DNA of 64,000 bases, from the NCBI RefSeq assembly GCF_001613145.1, contig NZ_BDBU01000018.1, forward strand, positions 248,001 to 312,000, read 5' to 3'. The notes beneath the pieces were generated by a model. The model saw nothing but the letters and a program-made list of their open reading frames with translations, was not told where the DNA came from and did not search any database. Positions within the stretch are counted from its first letter, which is position 1, and each line of letters opens with the position of its first letter. The stretch comes from Nocardia jejuensis NBRC 103114. GTDB lineage: Bacteria; Actinomycetota; Actinomycetes; Mycobacteriales; Mycobacteriaceae. Positions 50,775 to 59,405 of the stretch are shown in pieces. The translations under genes were made by a program, and so were the position numbers.

Positions 50775-51912
50775 AGCCGTTATCGTATCCGCGCTGCGCA
50801 CCCCCATCGGCACCGCCCGCCGGGGAACACTCCGCGACACCAACGCCTTCGACCTCGCCCACCACGTCGTCGCGGCGGCCGCTGCCCACACCGGCGGGCA
50901 CCCGATCGACGATGTGATCCTGGGCGAAGGCCGCTACGGCGGTGGCGTCCTGGCGCGTCACGCGGCAGTCACCGCGGGGCTCGACACCGTTCCCGGATTG
51001 GCCCACAACCGGCACTGTGCCGCGGGCATGGCCGCGGTGCAGAGCGCCGCGGCCTCGATCCGCGCGGGCATGGACGAGGTGATCATCGCCGGCGGCGTCA
51101 ATTCCGACTCCACCGCACCCAAATCGCGATTCCGGACCGGCGAGGACGAATGGGCCGACCCCTGGGTCTCGCCCTCCCACCCCGACCGGCCCGACGCCCC
51201 GAACCTCGACATGTCGATCACGGTCGGCTGGAACACGGCCGTCAAGTACGGCCTGACCCGAGAAGAGATGGACGCCTGGGCATTGCGGTCGCACCGTAAC
51301 GCGATCACGGCCATCGACGAGGGTCGCTTCGACGCCGAGATCGTGCCCATCGACACCCCGCACGGGCGATTCACCACCGACGAGCACCCGCGTCGCGCCA
51401 CCAGCGCCGAGAAGCTCGCCTCTCTCAAACCGCTGCATCCGGAGATCGAGGGCTTCAGCATCACCGCCGGCAACGCCTCCGGAGCCAACGACGCCGCGGT
51501 CGCCCTGGTGATCGCCGGCGATTCGGTGGGCCTGCCCGCCCTGGCCACCATCCGCTCGTGGGCCTCTGCCGGTATCGATCCGGCCCTGACCGGCCTGGCC
51601 CCCATCGCCGCCATCCGCAAAACCCTTGCCCGCGCGGGAGTATCGATCGGCGAAATCGACCTGTTCGAAATCAACGAGGCCTTCACCTCGGTGCCGGTCG
51701 CCATGATCAAGGAATTCGGCCTCGACCCCGACCGGGTCAACGTGAACGGCAGCGGTTGCTCGCTCGGGCACCCCGTCGCCGCGACCGGCGCCCGCATGAT
51801 CGTCACCATGGTGCACGAATTGCGGCGTCGCGGTGGGGGACTGGGCATCACCGCCCTGTGTGCGGGTGGCGGGATGGGCTCGGCAACTCTGATCGAGGTC
51901 CCCGCCCGGTGA
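50767..51912 (+). CDS. Thiolase (acetyl-CoA acyltransferase type)
   Basis: 381 residues. Catalytic Cys84 (NRHCAAGM), His335 (GHPVAATGA) and Cys365 (ALCAGGGMG) are all in place, with NEAF at the substrate site, so it is a true degradative thiolase, unlike the thiolase-fold protein at 30306. Cleaves a 3-ketoacyl-CoA with CoA. It is the final step of beta-oxidation after the HSD10-like SDR across the operator. Confidence 0.92.
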   Translation: MPEAVIVSALRTPIGTARRGTLRDTNAFDLAHHVVAAAAAHTGGHPIDDVILGEGRYGGGVLARHAAVTAGLDTVPGLAHNRHCAAGMAAVQSAAASIRAGMDEVIIAGGVNSDSTAPKSRFRTGEDEWADPWVSPSHPDRPDAPNLDMSITVGWNTAVKYGLTREEMDAWALRSHRNAITAIDEGRFDAEIVPIDTPHGRFTTDEHPRRATSAEKLASLKPLHPEIEGFSITAGNASGANDAAVALVIAGDSVGLPALATIRSWASAGIDPALTGLAPIAAIRKTLARAGVSIGEIDLFEINEAFTSVPVAMIKEFGLDPDRVNVNGSGCSLGHPVAATGARMIVTMVHELRRRGGGLGITALCAGGGMGSATLIEVPAR

Positions 51913-51925
51913 TCCACACGATCCG

Positions 51926-52810
51926 ATGAACATCCCCGAACTGATGGCCGCCGCGCGGGCGGGCTCGATCCGTGCGGCGGGCCGACTGCTCACCCTGGTC
52001 GAAAGCCCGCGCCGCGCAGAGGTTCTGGCAGAAATCGCGCACACCCCTGTGCGCGTCGTCGGCGTCACCGGCCCACCCGGTGCGGGCAAGTCCACCACCA
52101 TCGCGTCCCTGGTCGGTGTCTACCGCCGGCAGGGCCTGCGGGTGGCGGTGCTGGCCGTGGACCCCTCCTCTCCCTACAGCGGCGGCGCTCTGCTGGGCGA
52201 CCGAATCCGCATGGCCGCCCACATCAACGACCCCGACGTCCTGATTCGCTCCGTGGCCACCCGGGGTCACCTCGGCGGCCTGGCCGAAGCGGTCCCCGCC
52301 GCCATCCGCCTGCTGGCAGCCCTGTCCTATGACCTGATCCTGCTCGAGACGGTCGGCGTCGGCCAGTCCGAAATCGAGATCGCCGCCCTCGCGGACCCCA
52401 CCCTGGTCATTTTGAATCCCGGTGCGGGCGACGCCATTCAAGCCGCCAAGGCGGGCCTGCTGGAAGTAGCGGACCTGATCGTGGTCAACAAGGCCGACCG
52501 CGAAGGCGCCGACCAGACGGTCCGCGACCTGCACGCCGAAACCGACGCCCCCGTCCTCACCCTCAGCGCCGTCCGAGGCGACGGTCTCTCCGCCGTGGTG
52601 CAAGCCATAGAGGCGCACCACCGCACCGACACCCCCACCCGCCGAACCGCCCGAGCCCGCTCCCAAATCCTCTCGCTGGCGCACACCCGCCTTCGTATCC
52701 ACCCCGACCTGGACGCCCTCGCCGCCTCGGTGGCCGCAGGCCACATCGACCCCTACACCGCCGCGGAACGACTGCTCCCAACCTCCAACGGTGCGACCCC
52801 GGCCCCCTGA
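51926..52810 (+). CDS. meaB: MeaB/ArgK-type G-protein chaperone for B12 mutase
   Basis: 294 residues. Walker A GPPGAGKS at 49-56, DPSSPYSGGALLGDRIRM, the ETVGVGQSE switch block and NKAD nucleotide-specificity motif are those of MeaB/ArgK. It hydrolyses GTP to load and protect adenosylcobalamin in acyl-CoA mutases. The mutase at 40233 is the obvious client. It lies 13 bp after the thiolase, in an operon separate from the mutase but controlled by the same type of operator. Confidence 0.93.
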   Translation: MNIPELMAAARAGSIRAAGRLLTLVESPRRAEVLAEIAHTPVRVVGVTGPPGAGKSTTIASLVGVYRRQGLRVAVLAVDPSSPYSGGALLGDRIRMAAHINDPDVLIRSVATRGHLGGLAEAVPAAIRLLAALSYDLILLETVGVGQSEIEIAALADPTLVILNPGAGDAIQAAKAGLLEVADLIVVNKADREGADQTVRDLHAETDAPVLTLSAVRGDGLSAVVQAIEAHHRTDTPTRRTARARSQILSLAHTRLRIHPDLDALAASVAAGHIDPYTAAERLLPTSNGATPAP

Positions 52811-52828
52811 ATTCCGAATCCTGCCCGC

Positions 52829-53386
52829 TCAGTCCCAGCCCGCGCCACTGACGATGTGCGCCGCCGCTCCCCAGGGCGACAACCCGTTCCGCTCCATGCC
52901 CTGTGTCAGCCCGTCCATGACCGCCAACAGAATCCAGCGCAGGCGCAGCAGCGAGGGATCGAGCAGCCGGAATATTCGCAGGCACTCGACGATATCCTCA
53001 TCGCTCGTCAGCACGCCGCTGATACCCCGCCGAATTGCCTGTTCCCCTACCTCCCAGCTCTTTTCGTCCTCGCTGGACAGGTCGCGCCACGGCCCGCGAT
53101 AGGACATGGCCGGCATGAATTGCTCGACCGTTATCCCAATCCTGGCCGCGCACAACGATCCCCACGTCGCGGTCAGCCACAGCAGCCCGTACAGCACCCG
53201 GTCCGGATTCCCGGCCGCCAGTCGATCGAAGTCTTGCTCCGCACTTTCCTGGGAGGCGATACCGAACCAGGACCGCACCGACTGCTCGAGCTCGATCAGC
53301 TCGGTCGATGCCAGGTACCGCGCCAGCGGACGCGGCACCTCCGCGAAATTCCCGGTCTGTCGGTCCTCGACTCGCACTGTTTCCAC
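52829..53386 (-). CDS. Hypothetical protein
   Basis: 185 residues. I do not recognise a family. It is rich in helices and Trp, with WFGIASQESAEQDFDRLAAG, LYGLLWLTATWGSLCAARIG and SYRGPWRDLSSEDEKSWEVG. No signal peptide or metal motif is seen; a moderately hydrophobic segment at about 69-90 is not clearly a membrane helix. It lies 18 bp from the convergent meaB and 74 bp downstream of the thioesterase gene, so it may share its mRNA. Confidence 0.6.
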   Translation of the reverse strand: METVRVEDRQTGNFAEVPRPLARYLASTELIELEQSVRSWFGIASQESAEQDFDRLAAGNPDRVLYGLLWLTATWGSLCAARIGITVEQFMPAMSYRGPWRDLSSEDEKSWEVGEQAIRRGISGVLTSDEDIVECLRIFRLLDPSLLRLRWILLAVMDGLTQGMERNGLSPWGAAAHIVSGAGWD

Positions 53387-53460
53387 GCCGCCCGACTATA
53401 TCGGCCACGACCGGCGTCGACCGTTCGATTCTCCGGGGATCGGTTACCGCGGGTCCGAAC

Positions 53461-54312
53461 TCAGGGCCGGAAGCGCAGCAGCGCCTCCTGGGCGAAGGAG
53501 GCCACGAGGGTGCCGTCGGCGGTGAGGACGTCTCCGCGTCCGAAGCAGCGGCCGTGCGCCAGGATCGGGCTGTGGTGGCGCATGAGGAGCCAGTCGTCCG
53601 CGCGGAAGGGCCGGTGGAACCAGATGGTGTGTGAGGTGGTGGCGGAGGTGAAGGCGGTGCCGTTGCCGCGCTGCCCGAACCCTTCCATCGGGCGCAGGGC
53701 GGTGCCGATGAGGTTGAGGTCGGTGGCGTAGGCGATCAGGGCTTGGCCGTGTTCGGCGCCGACTTGCGGGGTGCGCATCCACAGGTCGTAGTCGGGCGCG
53801 TGCGCGTCGAGCGAGTCCAGGTTCCCAGTGGAGCGAGTCTCCCACGGGATGAGGTCCAGGCGCACTCCGTGTTCGGGAGCCAGGATCGGTGGAACCGCTT
53901 CGGCGGTCTGGTGTTCGGGCCCGTCCTCCGCGGCGTGCATGGACACCGTCGCGGTGGCGACGACCTCACCCTTTTGCCGGGCGATGATCGTCAGAGTCGC
54001 GAAAGACCTGCCGCGGTGCTGGATTTGGACCACGTAGCGCACCGGCGCGTCGCTCTTGCCCTCGCGCGCGAAGAGCACGTGCATGGACTTGACCGCCTTG
54101 TCGGGGCAGGCGATATCGGCCGCGCGCAGGAACTGCGCGAGCAGCTGTCCACCGAACAGGCGGTGATATTCGAGCTGCTGATTGGGCCCCTCGAACGTGG
54201 CGAGCGTGCTGTGGCGATCCGCGCCTCGGGCATGCGGATCGCCTTCGCGCGTCGCGGCGGAACTCGGCCGCAGTTCGAGGCAGGCGAGCAGATCGGTCCA
54301 GAGGTCGGGCAT
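53461..54312 (-). CDS. tesB: Acyl-CoA thioesterase II (TesB-like)
   Basis: 283 residues with two hotdog domains. FEGPNQQLEYHRLFGGQLLAQ at about residues 40-60, HVLFAREGKSDAPVRYVV, and the second domain with SATTSHTIWFHRPFRADDWL and GRGDVLTADGTLVASFAQE are the TesB pattern. Cleaves acyl-CoA to free acid and CoA, perhaps to release CoA from blocked intermediates. Preceded by the perfect operator at 54343-54357, 30 bp before the start. Confidence 0.9.
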   Translation of the reverse strand: MPDLWTDLLACLELRPSSAATREGDPHARGADRHSTLATFEGPNQQLEYHRLFGGQLLAQFLRAADIACPDKAVKSMHVLFAREGKSDAPVRYVVQIQHRGRSFATLTIIARQKGEVVATATVSMHAAEDGPEHQTAEAVPPILAPEHGVRLDLIPWETRSTGNLDSLDAHAPDYDLWMRTPQVGAEHGQALIAYATDLNLIGTALRPMEGFGQRGNGTAFTSATTSHTIWFHRPFRADDWLLMRHHSPILAHGRCFGRGDVLTADGTLVASFAQEALLRFRP

Positions 54313-54342
54313 GAACCGATGTAATCATAATTCGCAATGAAT

Positions 54343-54357
54343 GAGAATAGGATTCTC
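54343..54357 (-). promoter_or_regulatory. Perfect GAGAAT-N3-ATTCTC operator before tesB
   Basis: GAGAATAGGATTCTC, perfect in both halves, in the 46-bp gap between the tetR stop and the tesB start. Together with the site at 55137 it flanks the TetR gene, the best candidate for the protein that binds this palindrome. Confidence 0.78.
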
Positions 54358-54358
54358 T

Positions 54359-55015
54359 TCAGCCGCGTGCGGAGAAGCCTGTCGAGCAGAATTCCCACAC
54401 CTCACCGGCCGTGATGGGATGCACCGTCTCCTCGTCGGTGCTGCCGCTCGACTGCGCGGTGAACATGACCGTCTGCATGACGATCGCCGCCATGCGCCGC
54501 GGCTCGATGCTCTTGCGCAACTTGCCGGCAGCCTCGGCCTCGGTCATCAATTCGGTGAACAGCGCGAGTAGCGGCGCGTGCGCGACCTTGACGTGCGCCG
54601 GATGTGAAACCAGCAGGCGCGGCGCGAAATCGGTGAACAGCGGCCGCTGCGCGGTCGGGTCGGGACGGCACAGTTCGAAAAGCAACTCGACCGCCACCTG
54701 AAGCCGGTCGAGCGGATCCTTCTTGCCCGCCGCGGCGGCCCGGATCTGGTCGGCGGCCCGGACCAGGGCGTCCTCGAACAGCGCCAGCAGCAATTCGTGT
54801 TTGCCGTCGAATTGCAGGTAGAAGCTGCGCAGCGACTGCCGCGAGCGCTCGACGACCTCCTGGACGGTGAAGTCGGTGGTGCCCTTCTCCGTGATGATCG
54901 CCTGCGCGGCATCGAGGAAGCGCTGAACCCGCTCTTCGGCCCGCAGTTTCGCACTGCGCAGCGAACGCTCCACGGCGCGCTGCTTCCACGCCGGCTCGTC
55001 ATTGGGAAGGGTCAC
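54359..55015 (-). CDS. TetR-family regulator, candidate master repressor of the island
   Basis: 218 residues from GTG 55015, with AGAGGA upstream. A long N-terminus with many charged residues precedes the TetR domain: RFLDAAQAIITEKGTTDFTV at about 33-52 and helix-turn-helix VQEVVERSRQSLRSFYLQFD at about 52-71, then KHELLLALF. The C-terminal domain has LFTDFAPRLLVSHPAHV. It lies between two perfect copies of the palindrome that recurs across the island, one before tesB and one before the dehydrogenase at 55190. I infer it represses those genes until a pathway intermediate, perhaps a CoA ester, binds. Confidence 0.88.
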   Translation of the reverse strand: MTLPNDEPAWKQRAVERSLRSAKLRAEERVQRFLDAAQAIITEKGTTDFTVQEVVERSRQSLRSFYLQFDGKHELLLALFEDALVRAADQIRAAAAGKKDPLDRLQVAVELLFELCRPDPTAQRPLFTDFAPRLLVSHPAHVKVAHAPLLALFTELMTEAEAAGKLRKSIEPRRMAAIVMQTVMFTAQSSGSTDEETVHPITAGEVWEFCSTGFSARG

Positions 55016-55121
55016 GGCGCGACCGGTCCTCTGTCATGTGTGGAGAACATGATTGCACCTTACCGGAAACGCGACTTGTTCCTACTCCTAGGGTGCGTGT
55101 CGCGTTCCCGCGCTGAGACGC

Positions 55122-55151
55122 TTACTTTCCTGAAACGAGAATGCTATTCTC
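55122..55151 (+). promoter_or_regulatory. Promoter with overlapping GAGAAT-N3-ATTCTC operator
   Basis: The perfect palindrome GAGAATGCTATTCTC occupies 55137-55151. TTACTT at 55122-55127 and TATTCT at 55145-55150, 17 bp apart, form a reasonable -35/-10 pair, with the -10 inside the operator, so binding would block polymerase. The dehydrogenase start is 38 bp downstream. The tetR start lies 121 bp on the other side. Confidence 0.65.
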
Positions 55152-55189
55152 ACCCTCAATGTGCGACGAGGCATGGTGAGGAGGCCTGG

Positions 55190-56188
55190 ATGATCTTCGA
55201 GTTCGACTCGGATCAGCGGCTGTGGCAGGAGACGGTCCGCGACATCGTCGCGAAACGGTGCCCGCCGACGGTGATCCGCGAGATCGTCGACAAGGGCGCG
55301 GATCCTGATCCGGTATGGCGGGCGTACGTCGAGCAGGGCTGGACCGAGCTCACGGATCCGGAGAACGCCGTCGAGTTGGCGATCGTGCTCGAAGAACTGG
55401 GGCGCGCCACCGATCCCACGCCGTATCTGGCGACCCTGACCCAATTCGCCCCCCTCGCACCGGACTTCGTGCGTCCCGGCGAGACCGGAGCAGCCGTGTT
55501 CGACGGCGTGCTGGCGCGACGCGAGGGCACCGGCTGGCGCTTGGACGGGACGGCCCGGCATGTCCTGGACGGCGATCGCGCCGAGCGCCACGCCGTGGTG
55601 ACCGCCGCCGGAGTCTTCGTGGTGCCCGCGTCGGCCGTCACCGTCTCCCGCACCGAGATATTCGACCCCGTGGCGCATCTGGCCGAGGTGTCCTTCGACA
55701 ACGTGCGGGTCGGCGACGCGGACCGAAGCGTCGTGCGGATGCGCGAGGCACGCGGTCTCGCGCTGACCGGGCTGGCTCTGACCACCGTGGGCGCCTGCCA
55801 GCGGATCCTGGACCTGGTGCTCGAGCAGGTGCGCACCCGGCAGCAGTTCGGTGTGCCCATCGGCTCGTTCCAGGCGGTCAAGCACAAGGCCGCCGATATG
55901 CACGTGGCCGTCGAAAGAGCCCGTGCGCTGGCCTATTACGCCGCTCTGACGATCGCCGAGCGCGATCCCGGCCGCGGACTCGCCGCGTCCATGGCCAAGG
56001 CGGCGGCCGGTGAATGCCAGTCGCTGGTGTTCCGTCACGGCGTGCAGCTCTTCGGCGCCATGGGGTTCACCTGGGAAAACGATGTGCAGTTCGCGCTCAA
56101 GCGGGCCAAGTTCGGCGAGCTGCTGCTCGGCGGCGCGGCCACCCATCGGGCACTGATCGCCGAGGAGTACCGTGCAGCTCACCTTTGA
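55190..56188 (+). CDS. Acyl-CoA dehydrogenase, small partner subunit (pair 3)
   Basis: 332 residues from ATG 55190, with GAGGAGG upstream. MIFEFDSDQRLWQETVRDIV at the start; RQQFGVPIGSFQAVKHKAAD and QLFGAMGFTWENDVQFALKR in the C-terminal part mark the small-subunit type. Partner of the gene at 56172, overlapping by 17 bp. First gene of an operon that goes on to the lipoprotein and importer. Confidence 0.88.
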   Translation: MIFEFDSDQRLWQETVRDIVAKRCPPTVIREIVDKGADPDPVWRAYVEQGWTELTDPENAVELAIVLEELGRATDPTPYLATLTQFAPLAPDFVRPGETGAAVFDGVLARREGTGWRLDGTARHVLDGDRAERHAVVTAAGVFVVPASAVTVSRTEIFDPVAHLAEVSFDNVRVGDADRSVVRMREARGLALTGLALTTVGACQRILDLVLEQVRTRQQFGVPIGSFQAVKHKAADMHVAVERARALAYYAALTIAERDPGRGLAASMAKAAAGECQSLVFRHGVQLFGAMGFTWENDVQFALKRAKFGELLLGGAATHRALIAEEYRAAHL

Positions 56189-57347
56189 TGCCGAGGTCGA
56201 GGCCTTCCGCGCCGAATTCGTCGACTTCCTGACCGAGCACCTGCCCGGTGCCGACGAGGTCGCGCAGCGATCCCGCTCCAGCGCCGACGTTCCCGAGTGG
56301 GCCCGCCGCTGGCAGCGCCTGCTTTTCGACAGCGGCTGGCTGCTCCCGGCCAACCCGCCCGAATTCGGCGGCCGGGACGCGACGCTGCTGCAGCAGTACG
56401 TCCACCTTCAGGAACTCTCGAAGCGCCGGATCTACCACAGCTTCAATCCGCAGGGCCTCGGCATCATCGCGGCCTCACTGCTGACCTTCGGCACGCCCGA
56501 GCAGAAGAAGCGCTGGGCCGCACCGATTCTCCGCGCCGAGATCACCGCCGCTCTCGGTATGAGCGAACCGGGAGCCGGGTCGGATCTGGCCTCGCTGCGC
56601 ACCCGCGCGGTCCTGGACGGCGAGCACTTCGTCGTGAACGGGCAGAAGGTGTGGACCTCGGGCGCGCACAACGCCGATGTACTGCTCACCTTCGTCCGCA
56701 CCGATCCGGACGCGCCCAAGCACAAGGGGATCAGCGTCCTGCTGATTCCCACCGACACCCCGGGCGTGACCCGGCGTCCGTTCGCATCCGCCTGCGCCCC
56801 GGACGATCTCGATTTCAACGAGGTCTTCTTCGAGGACGTGCGGGTGCCCGCGGCGAACCTGATCGGTGAATTGCACGGTGGCTGGAAGGTGGCCAACGGG
56901 TCACTCGGGCACGAGCGCACCCTGCTGTGGCTCAGTTTCGCCGACCGGCTCGAGGACCTGGTCGCGGACTCGCGGCCGCGTACCGAGCTGGACCGGGACC
57001 GCTACGCCACGCTCGTCATGGATTTACAGGCGCTGCGACTGCTCGGGTCCGCGGCTCTGGCCCGCGAAGCCCGCGGGCAGCAAGACGTTCCGGCGCTGTC
57101 GGTACTCAAACTCCTGGGCTCCGAGGCGGTGCAGTCCGCCTCGGAGGCGGCGCTGAACGCGGCGGGACAGGACGGCCTGCATCATCCCGCGATGACCGGG
57201 CCGTACACCCCGATGAGTATCGAGCACTTCACGAGCAGCTGGTTCGAGCGTTATCTGCGCAGTTTCGCCGGAACGATCGCCGGCGGCACCTCCGAGATTC
57301 AACGCAACATCATCGCCGAGCGCGTGCTCGGCCTTCCACGAAGCTGA
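56172..57347 (+). CDS. Acyl-CoA dehydrogenase, large partner subunit (pair 3)
   Basis: 391 residues from GTG 56172. GMSEPGAGSDLASLRTRAVL, NGQKVWTSGAHNADV, HKGISVLLIPTDTPGV and IAGGTSEIQRNIIAERVLGL give a clear dehydrogenase. Forms the third heteromeric pair with the gene at 55190. The pairs presumably act on different chain or ring positions of the substrate. Confidence 0.9.
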   Translation: MQLTFDAEVEAFRAEFVDFLTEHLPGADEVAQRSRSSADVPEWARRWQRLLFDSGWLLPANPPEFGGRDATLLQQYVHLQELSKRRIYHSFNPQGLGIIAASLLTFGTPEQKKRWAAPILRAEITAALGMSEPGAGSDLASLRTRAVLDGEHFVVNGQKVWTSGAHNADVLLTFVRTDPDAPKHKGISVLLIPTDTPGVTRRPFASACAPDDLDFNEVFFEDVRVPAANLIGELHGGWKVANGSLGHERTLLWLSFADRLEDLVADSRPRTELDRDRYATLVMDLQALRLLGSAALAREARGQQDVPALSVLKLLGSEAVQSASEAALNAAGQDGLHHPAMTGPYTPMSIEHFTSSWFERYLRSFAGTIAGGTSEIQRNIIAERVLGLPRS

Positions 57348-57360
57348 AAAGGGTTCCACC

Positions 57361-57873
57361 ATGCGCACTTCCCTCCGCCACGCCGTTGTCGCGTGCTGTC
57401 TCGTGACCCTCACCGCCACGGCGGTCGTCGGCTGCGGCAGCGACGACGACTCCACGGCCGCGACGACCTCCGCGGTCAAGACCTCCGCGAGTTCCGCTGC
57501 GGCGAGCGGTGGTTCGACGGCATCGGCCGCCGACACCAAGGCCGTCACCGACGCCTACGTGACGTTCTTCAACGGCCAGACCCCCGCCGCCACCCGCGCC
57601 GGACTCGTCGAGAAGGGCGCGGCCTTCCAGCCGGCGCTCGAGGGTATGGCCGTCAACCCGCAGGCCACCGGCACCAGCGTCACGGTCGCCGAGGTGAAGC
57701 TCAGCGACGCCACGCACGCCGACGTGAAATACACGCTGCTGCTCAACGGAACTCCGGCCCTGCCGGACCAGTCCGGCCAGGCCGTGAAGGACGCCGGCAC
57801 CTGGAAGGTCGCGGCCGCCACCTTCTGCGCCCTGCTGTCCATCCAGAGTGGTGGTCAGACCACCGCCTGCTGA
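57361..57873 (+). CDS. MTB12-like secreted lipoprotein
   Basis: 170 residues from ATG 57361. Signal peptide with lipobox VVGC at Cys25, then a Ser/Ala/Thr-rich linker (residues 30-60) and a C-terminal domain of the low-molecular-weight antigen MTB12 type: VTDAYVTFFNGQTPAATRAG near 62-81 and ending TWKVAAATFCALLSIQSGGQ. The fold is known from mycobacteria but the role is not. Located in the importer operon, 13 bp after the dehydrogenase; it may be an outer accessory of uptake. Confidence 0.85.
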   Translation: MRTSLRHAVVACCLVTLTATAVVGCGSDDDSTAATTSAVKTSASSAAASGGSTASAADTKAVTDAYVTFFNGQTPAATRAGLVEKGAAFQPALEGMAVNPQATGTSVTVAEVKLSDATHADVKYTLLLNGTPALPDQSGQAVKDAGTWKVAAATFCALLSIQSGGQTTAC

Positions 57874-57879
57874 GCACCT

Positions 57880-57987
57880 GCGGCGGGCCGCACTGTGATG
57901 ACCGCGGCGGGCCGCGGCGTGATGACCGCGGCGGGCCGCGGCGTGATGACCGCGGCGGGCCGCGGCGTGATGACTGCGGCCCGCCGC
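57880..57987 (+). repeat. 24-bp tandem repeats ending in a hairpin
   Basis: Four units of 24 bp (57880, 57904, 57928, 57952), each starting GCGGCGGGCCGC and continuing with GTGATGAC; units 2 and 3 are identical and units 1 and 4 differ at a few bases. The run ends with GCGGCCCGCCGC (57976-57987), the exact reverse complement of that shared 12-mer. Each unit can therefore be the left arm of a hairpin with the last block. It lies between the lipoprotein and the importer binding protein, a place for RNA processing or partial termination. Confidence 0.85.
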
Positions 57988-58031
57988 GTCTACCGATCCC
58001 GGAAATCGATTGTGAGAGTGAAGGAACCAGC

Positions 58032-59405
58032 GTGAAAGCGCAGCGAATACTCGTCGGCCTGGTGGTGGTGCTGCTGCTGGTCACCGGATGTGGCGGCCGC
58101 ACCGGCCCCGGCACCGAGGAAACGGCGGTGGCCCAGACCGCCACCTCGGGCGACTTCGGCGATCTGAAGGGTGTGTGCGGTACGGGCAAGCCCTCCGGCA
58201 CGCCCGCGCAGGGCGTCACCGCCACGGAGATCAAGGTCGGCGTCTTCACCGATATGGGGTTCACCAAGAACTCCGAATTCGTCGACGCGGCAAAGGTGTT
58301 CACCTCGTGGTGCAACGCGGCGGGCGGTATCAACGGCCGCAAGATCGTCACCGACACCCGCGATGCCAAACTGATGGAAGTCCGCCAGCGCATGCTCGAC
58401 TCCTGCCGGGAGGATTTCGCGCTAGTGGGCGGCGGTGCGGCATTGGACGGGCTGGGCACGAAGGAACGTCTCTCATGCCTGCTACCCGACTTCCCCGGGC
58501 AGATCTCACAGCAGCAGAACGTGCAGTCGGATCTTCAGTACAACGCCTCGGCCAGCGCGTACGTGAACTATTTCCAGTACACCGGCTACTACCACTGGTT
58601 GCTGAAGGAGGCGTATCCGGGATCGGCGGGCGCGGTCGGCATGATCAACGGCGATTCCCCCGTCACCAAGGTCCTGGGGGACAAGTTCTCCGAGGCGATG
58701 ATCGCCGGCGGTGCGAACTTCGTCTACAACGATCTGTACCCGGCCAGCGGCGTCGCGGACTGGACGCCGTACGCCCAGGCGATCAAGAGCAAAGGCGTCA
58801 AAGGCCTGATGTTCCTGGGGGACTGGCGGCAGCTGACGAAGCTCGAGGACGTCCTCACCGGCATGGACTACAAGCTGGACTGGATCGACGCGAACAACAA
58901 CGCCTACAACCGATCCTTCCTCGACACCGCGGGCAAATCGCTCAGCTTCCAGAACAATCTCGCCGACCTCGGCGGCACCGTCCCGGCCGAGAGCCCGACC
59001 TCGTCGCCGGCGACGCAGCAATTGCTGGACCTGTACAAGAAGTACGCGCCGCAGGCGGATATCACCATGCCCACCCTGCGCGCCTTCTCCGCCTGGCTGC
59101 TGTTCGCGAAATCCGCGGCGAGCTGCGGTGATCAGCTCACCCGCGCCTGCCTCATCGCGGCCGCGGGCAAGGAGACCGCATGGACCGGCGGCGGGCTGAA
59201 CGCGCCCAATGTCGTCGCCGATCGCGAGGTACCGCCCAAGTGCTTCAACGTGGTTCAGGCATCGGCGCAGGGCTGGAAGCCCGCCGATTTCAAGCCGAAC
59301 CAGGGTGAGTTCCGTTGCGACGTACCGGCCTTCCGCTACACCGGTAGCTACGACCGCCCGCTCACCCTCGCCGATGTCGGCAAGAGCCTGAGCGACGTCA
59401 AGTAA
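58032..59405 (+). CDS. Branched-chain-type ABC transporter substrate-binding lipoprotein
   Basis: 457 residues from GTG 58032, with GAAGGAACC upstream. The lipobox is LLLVTGC with Cys20. The mature part is a periplasmic-binding fold of the LivJ/LivK class: TEIKVGVFTDMGFTKNSEFV, SWCNAAGGINGRKIVTDTRD and GGGAALDGLGTKERLSC. The long length and several cysteines are typical of actinobacterial members, which take up amino acids, amides, urea or aromatic acids; related systems import steroid- or terpenoid-like acids. Gives substrate specificity to the importer encoded downstream. Confidence 0.88.
   Translation: MKAQRILVGLVVVLLLVTGCGGRTGPGTEETAVAQTATSGDFGDLKGVCGTGKPSGTPAQGVTATEIKVGVFTDMGFTKNSEFVDAAKVFTSWCNAAGGINGRKIVTDTRDAKLMEVRQRMLDSCREDFALVGGGAALDGLGTKERLSCLLPDFPGQISQQQNVQSDLQYNASASAYVNYFQYTGYYHWLLKEAYPGSAGAVGMINGDSPVTKVLGDKFSEAMIAGGANFVYNDLYPASGVADWTPYAQAIKSKGVKGLMFLGDWRQLTKLEDVLTGMDYKLDWIDANNNAYNRSFLDTAGKSLSFQNNLADLGGTVPAESPTSSPATQQLLDLYKKYAPQADITMPTLRAFSAWLLFAKSAASCGDQLTRACLIAAAGKETAWTGGGLNAPNVVADREVPPKCFNVVQASAQGWKPADFKPNQGEFRCDVPAFRYTGSYDRPLTLADVGKSLSDVK

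Noticed and set aside
57880..57987. CRISPR-like repeat array
   Set aside because: Repeats are contiguous 24-bp units without spacers and no cas gene is present; a tandem repeat and hairpin explains it.
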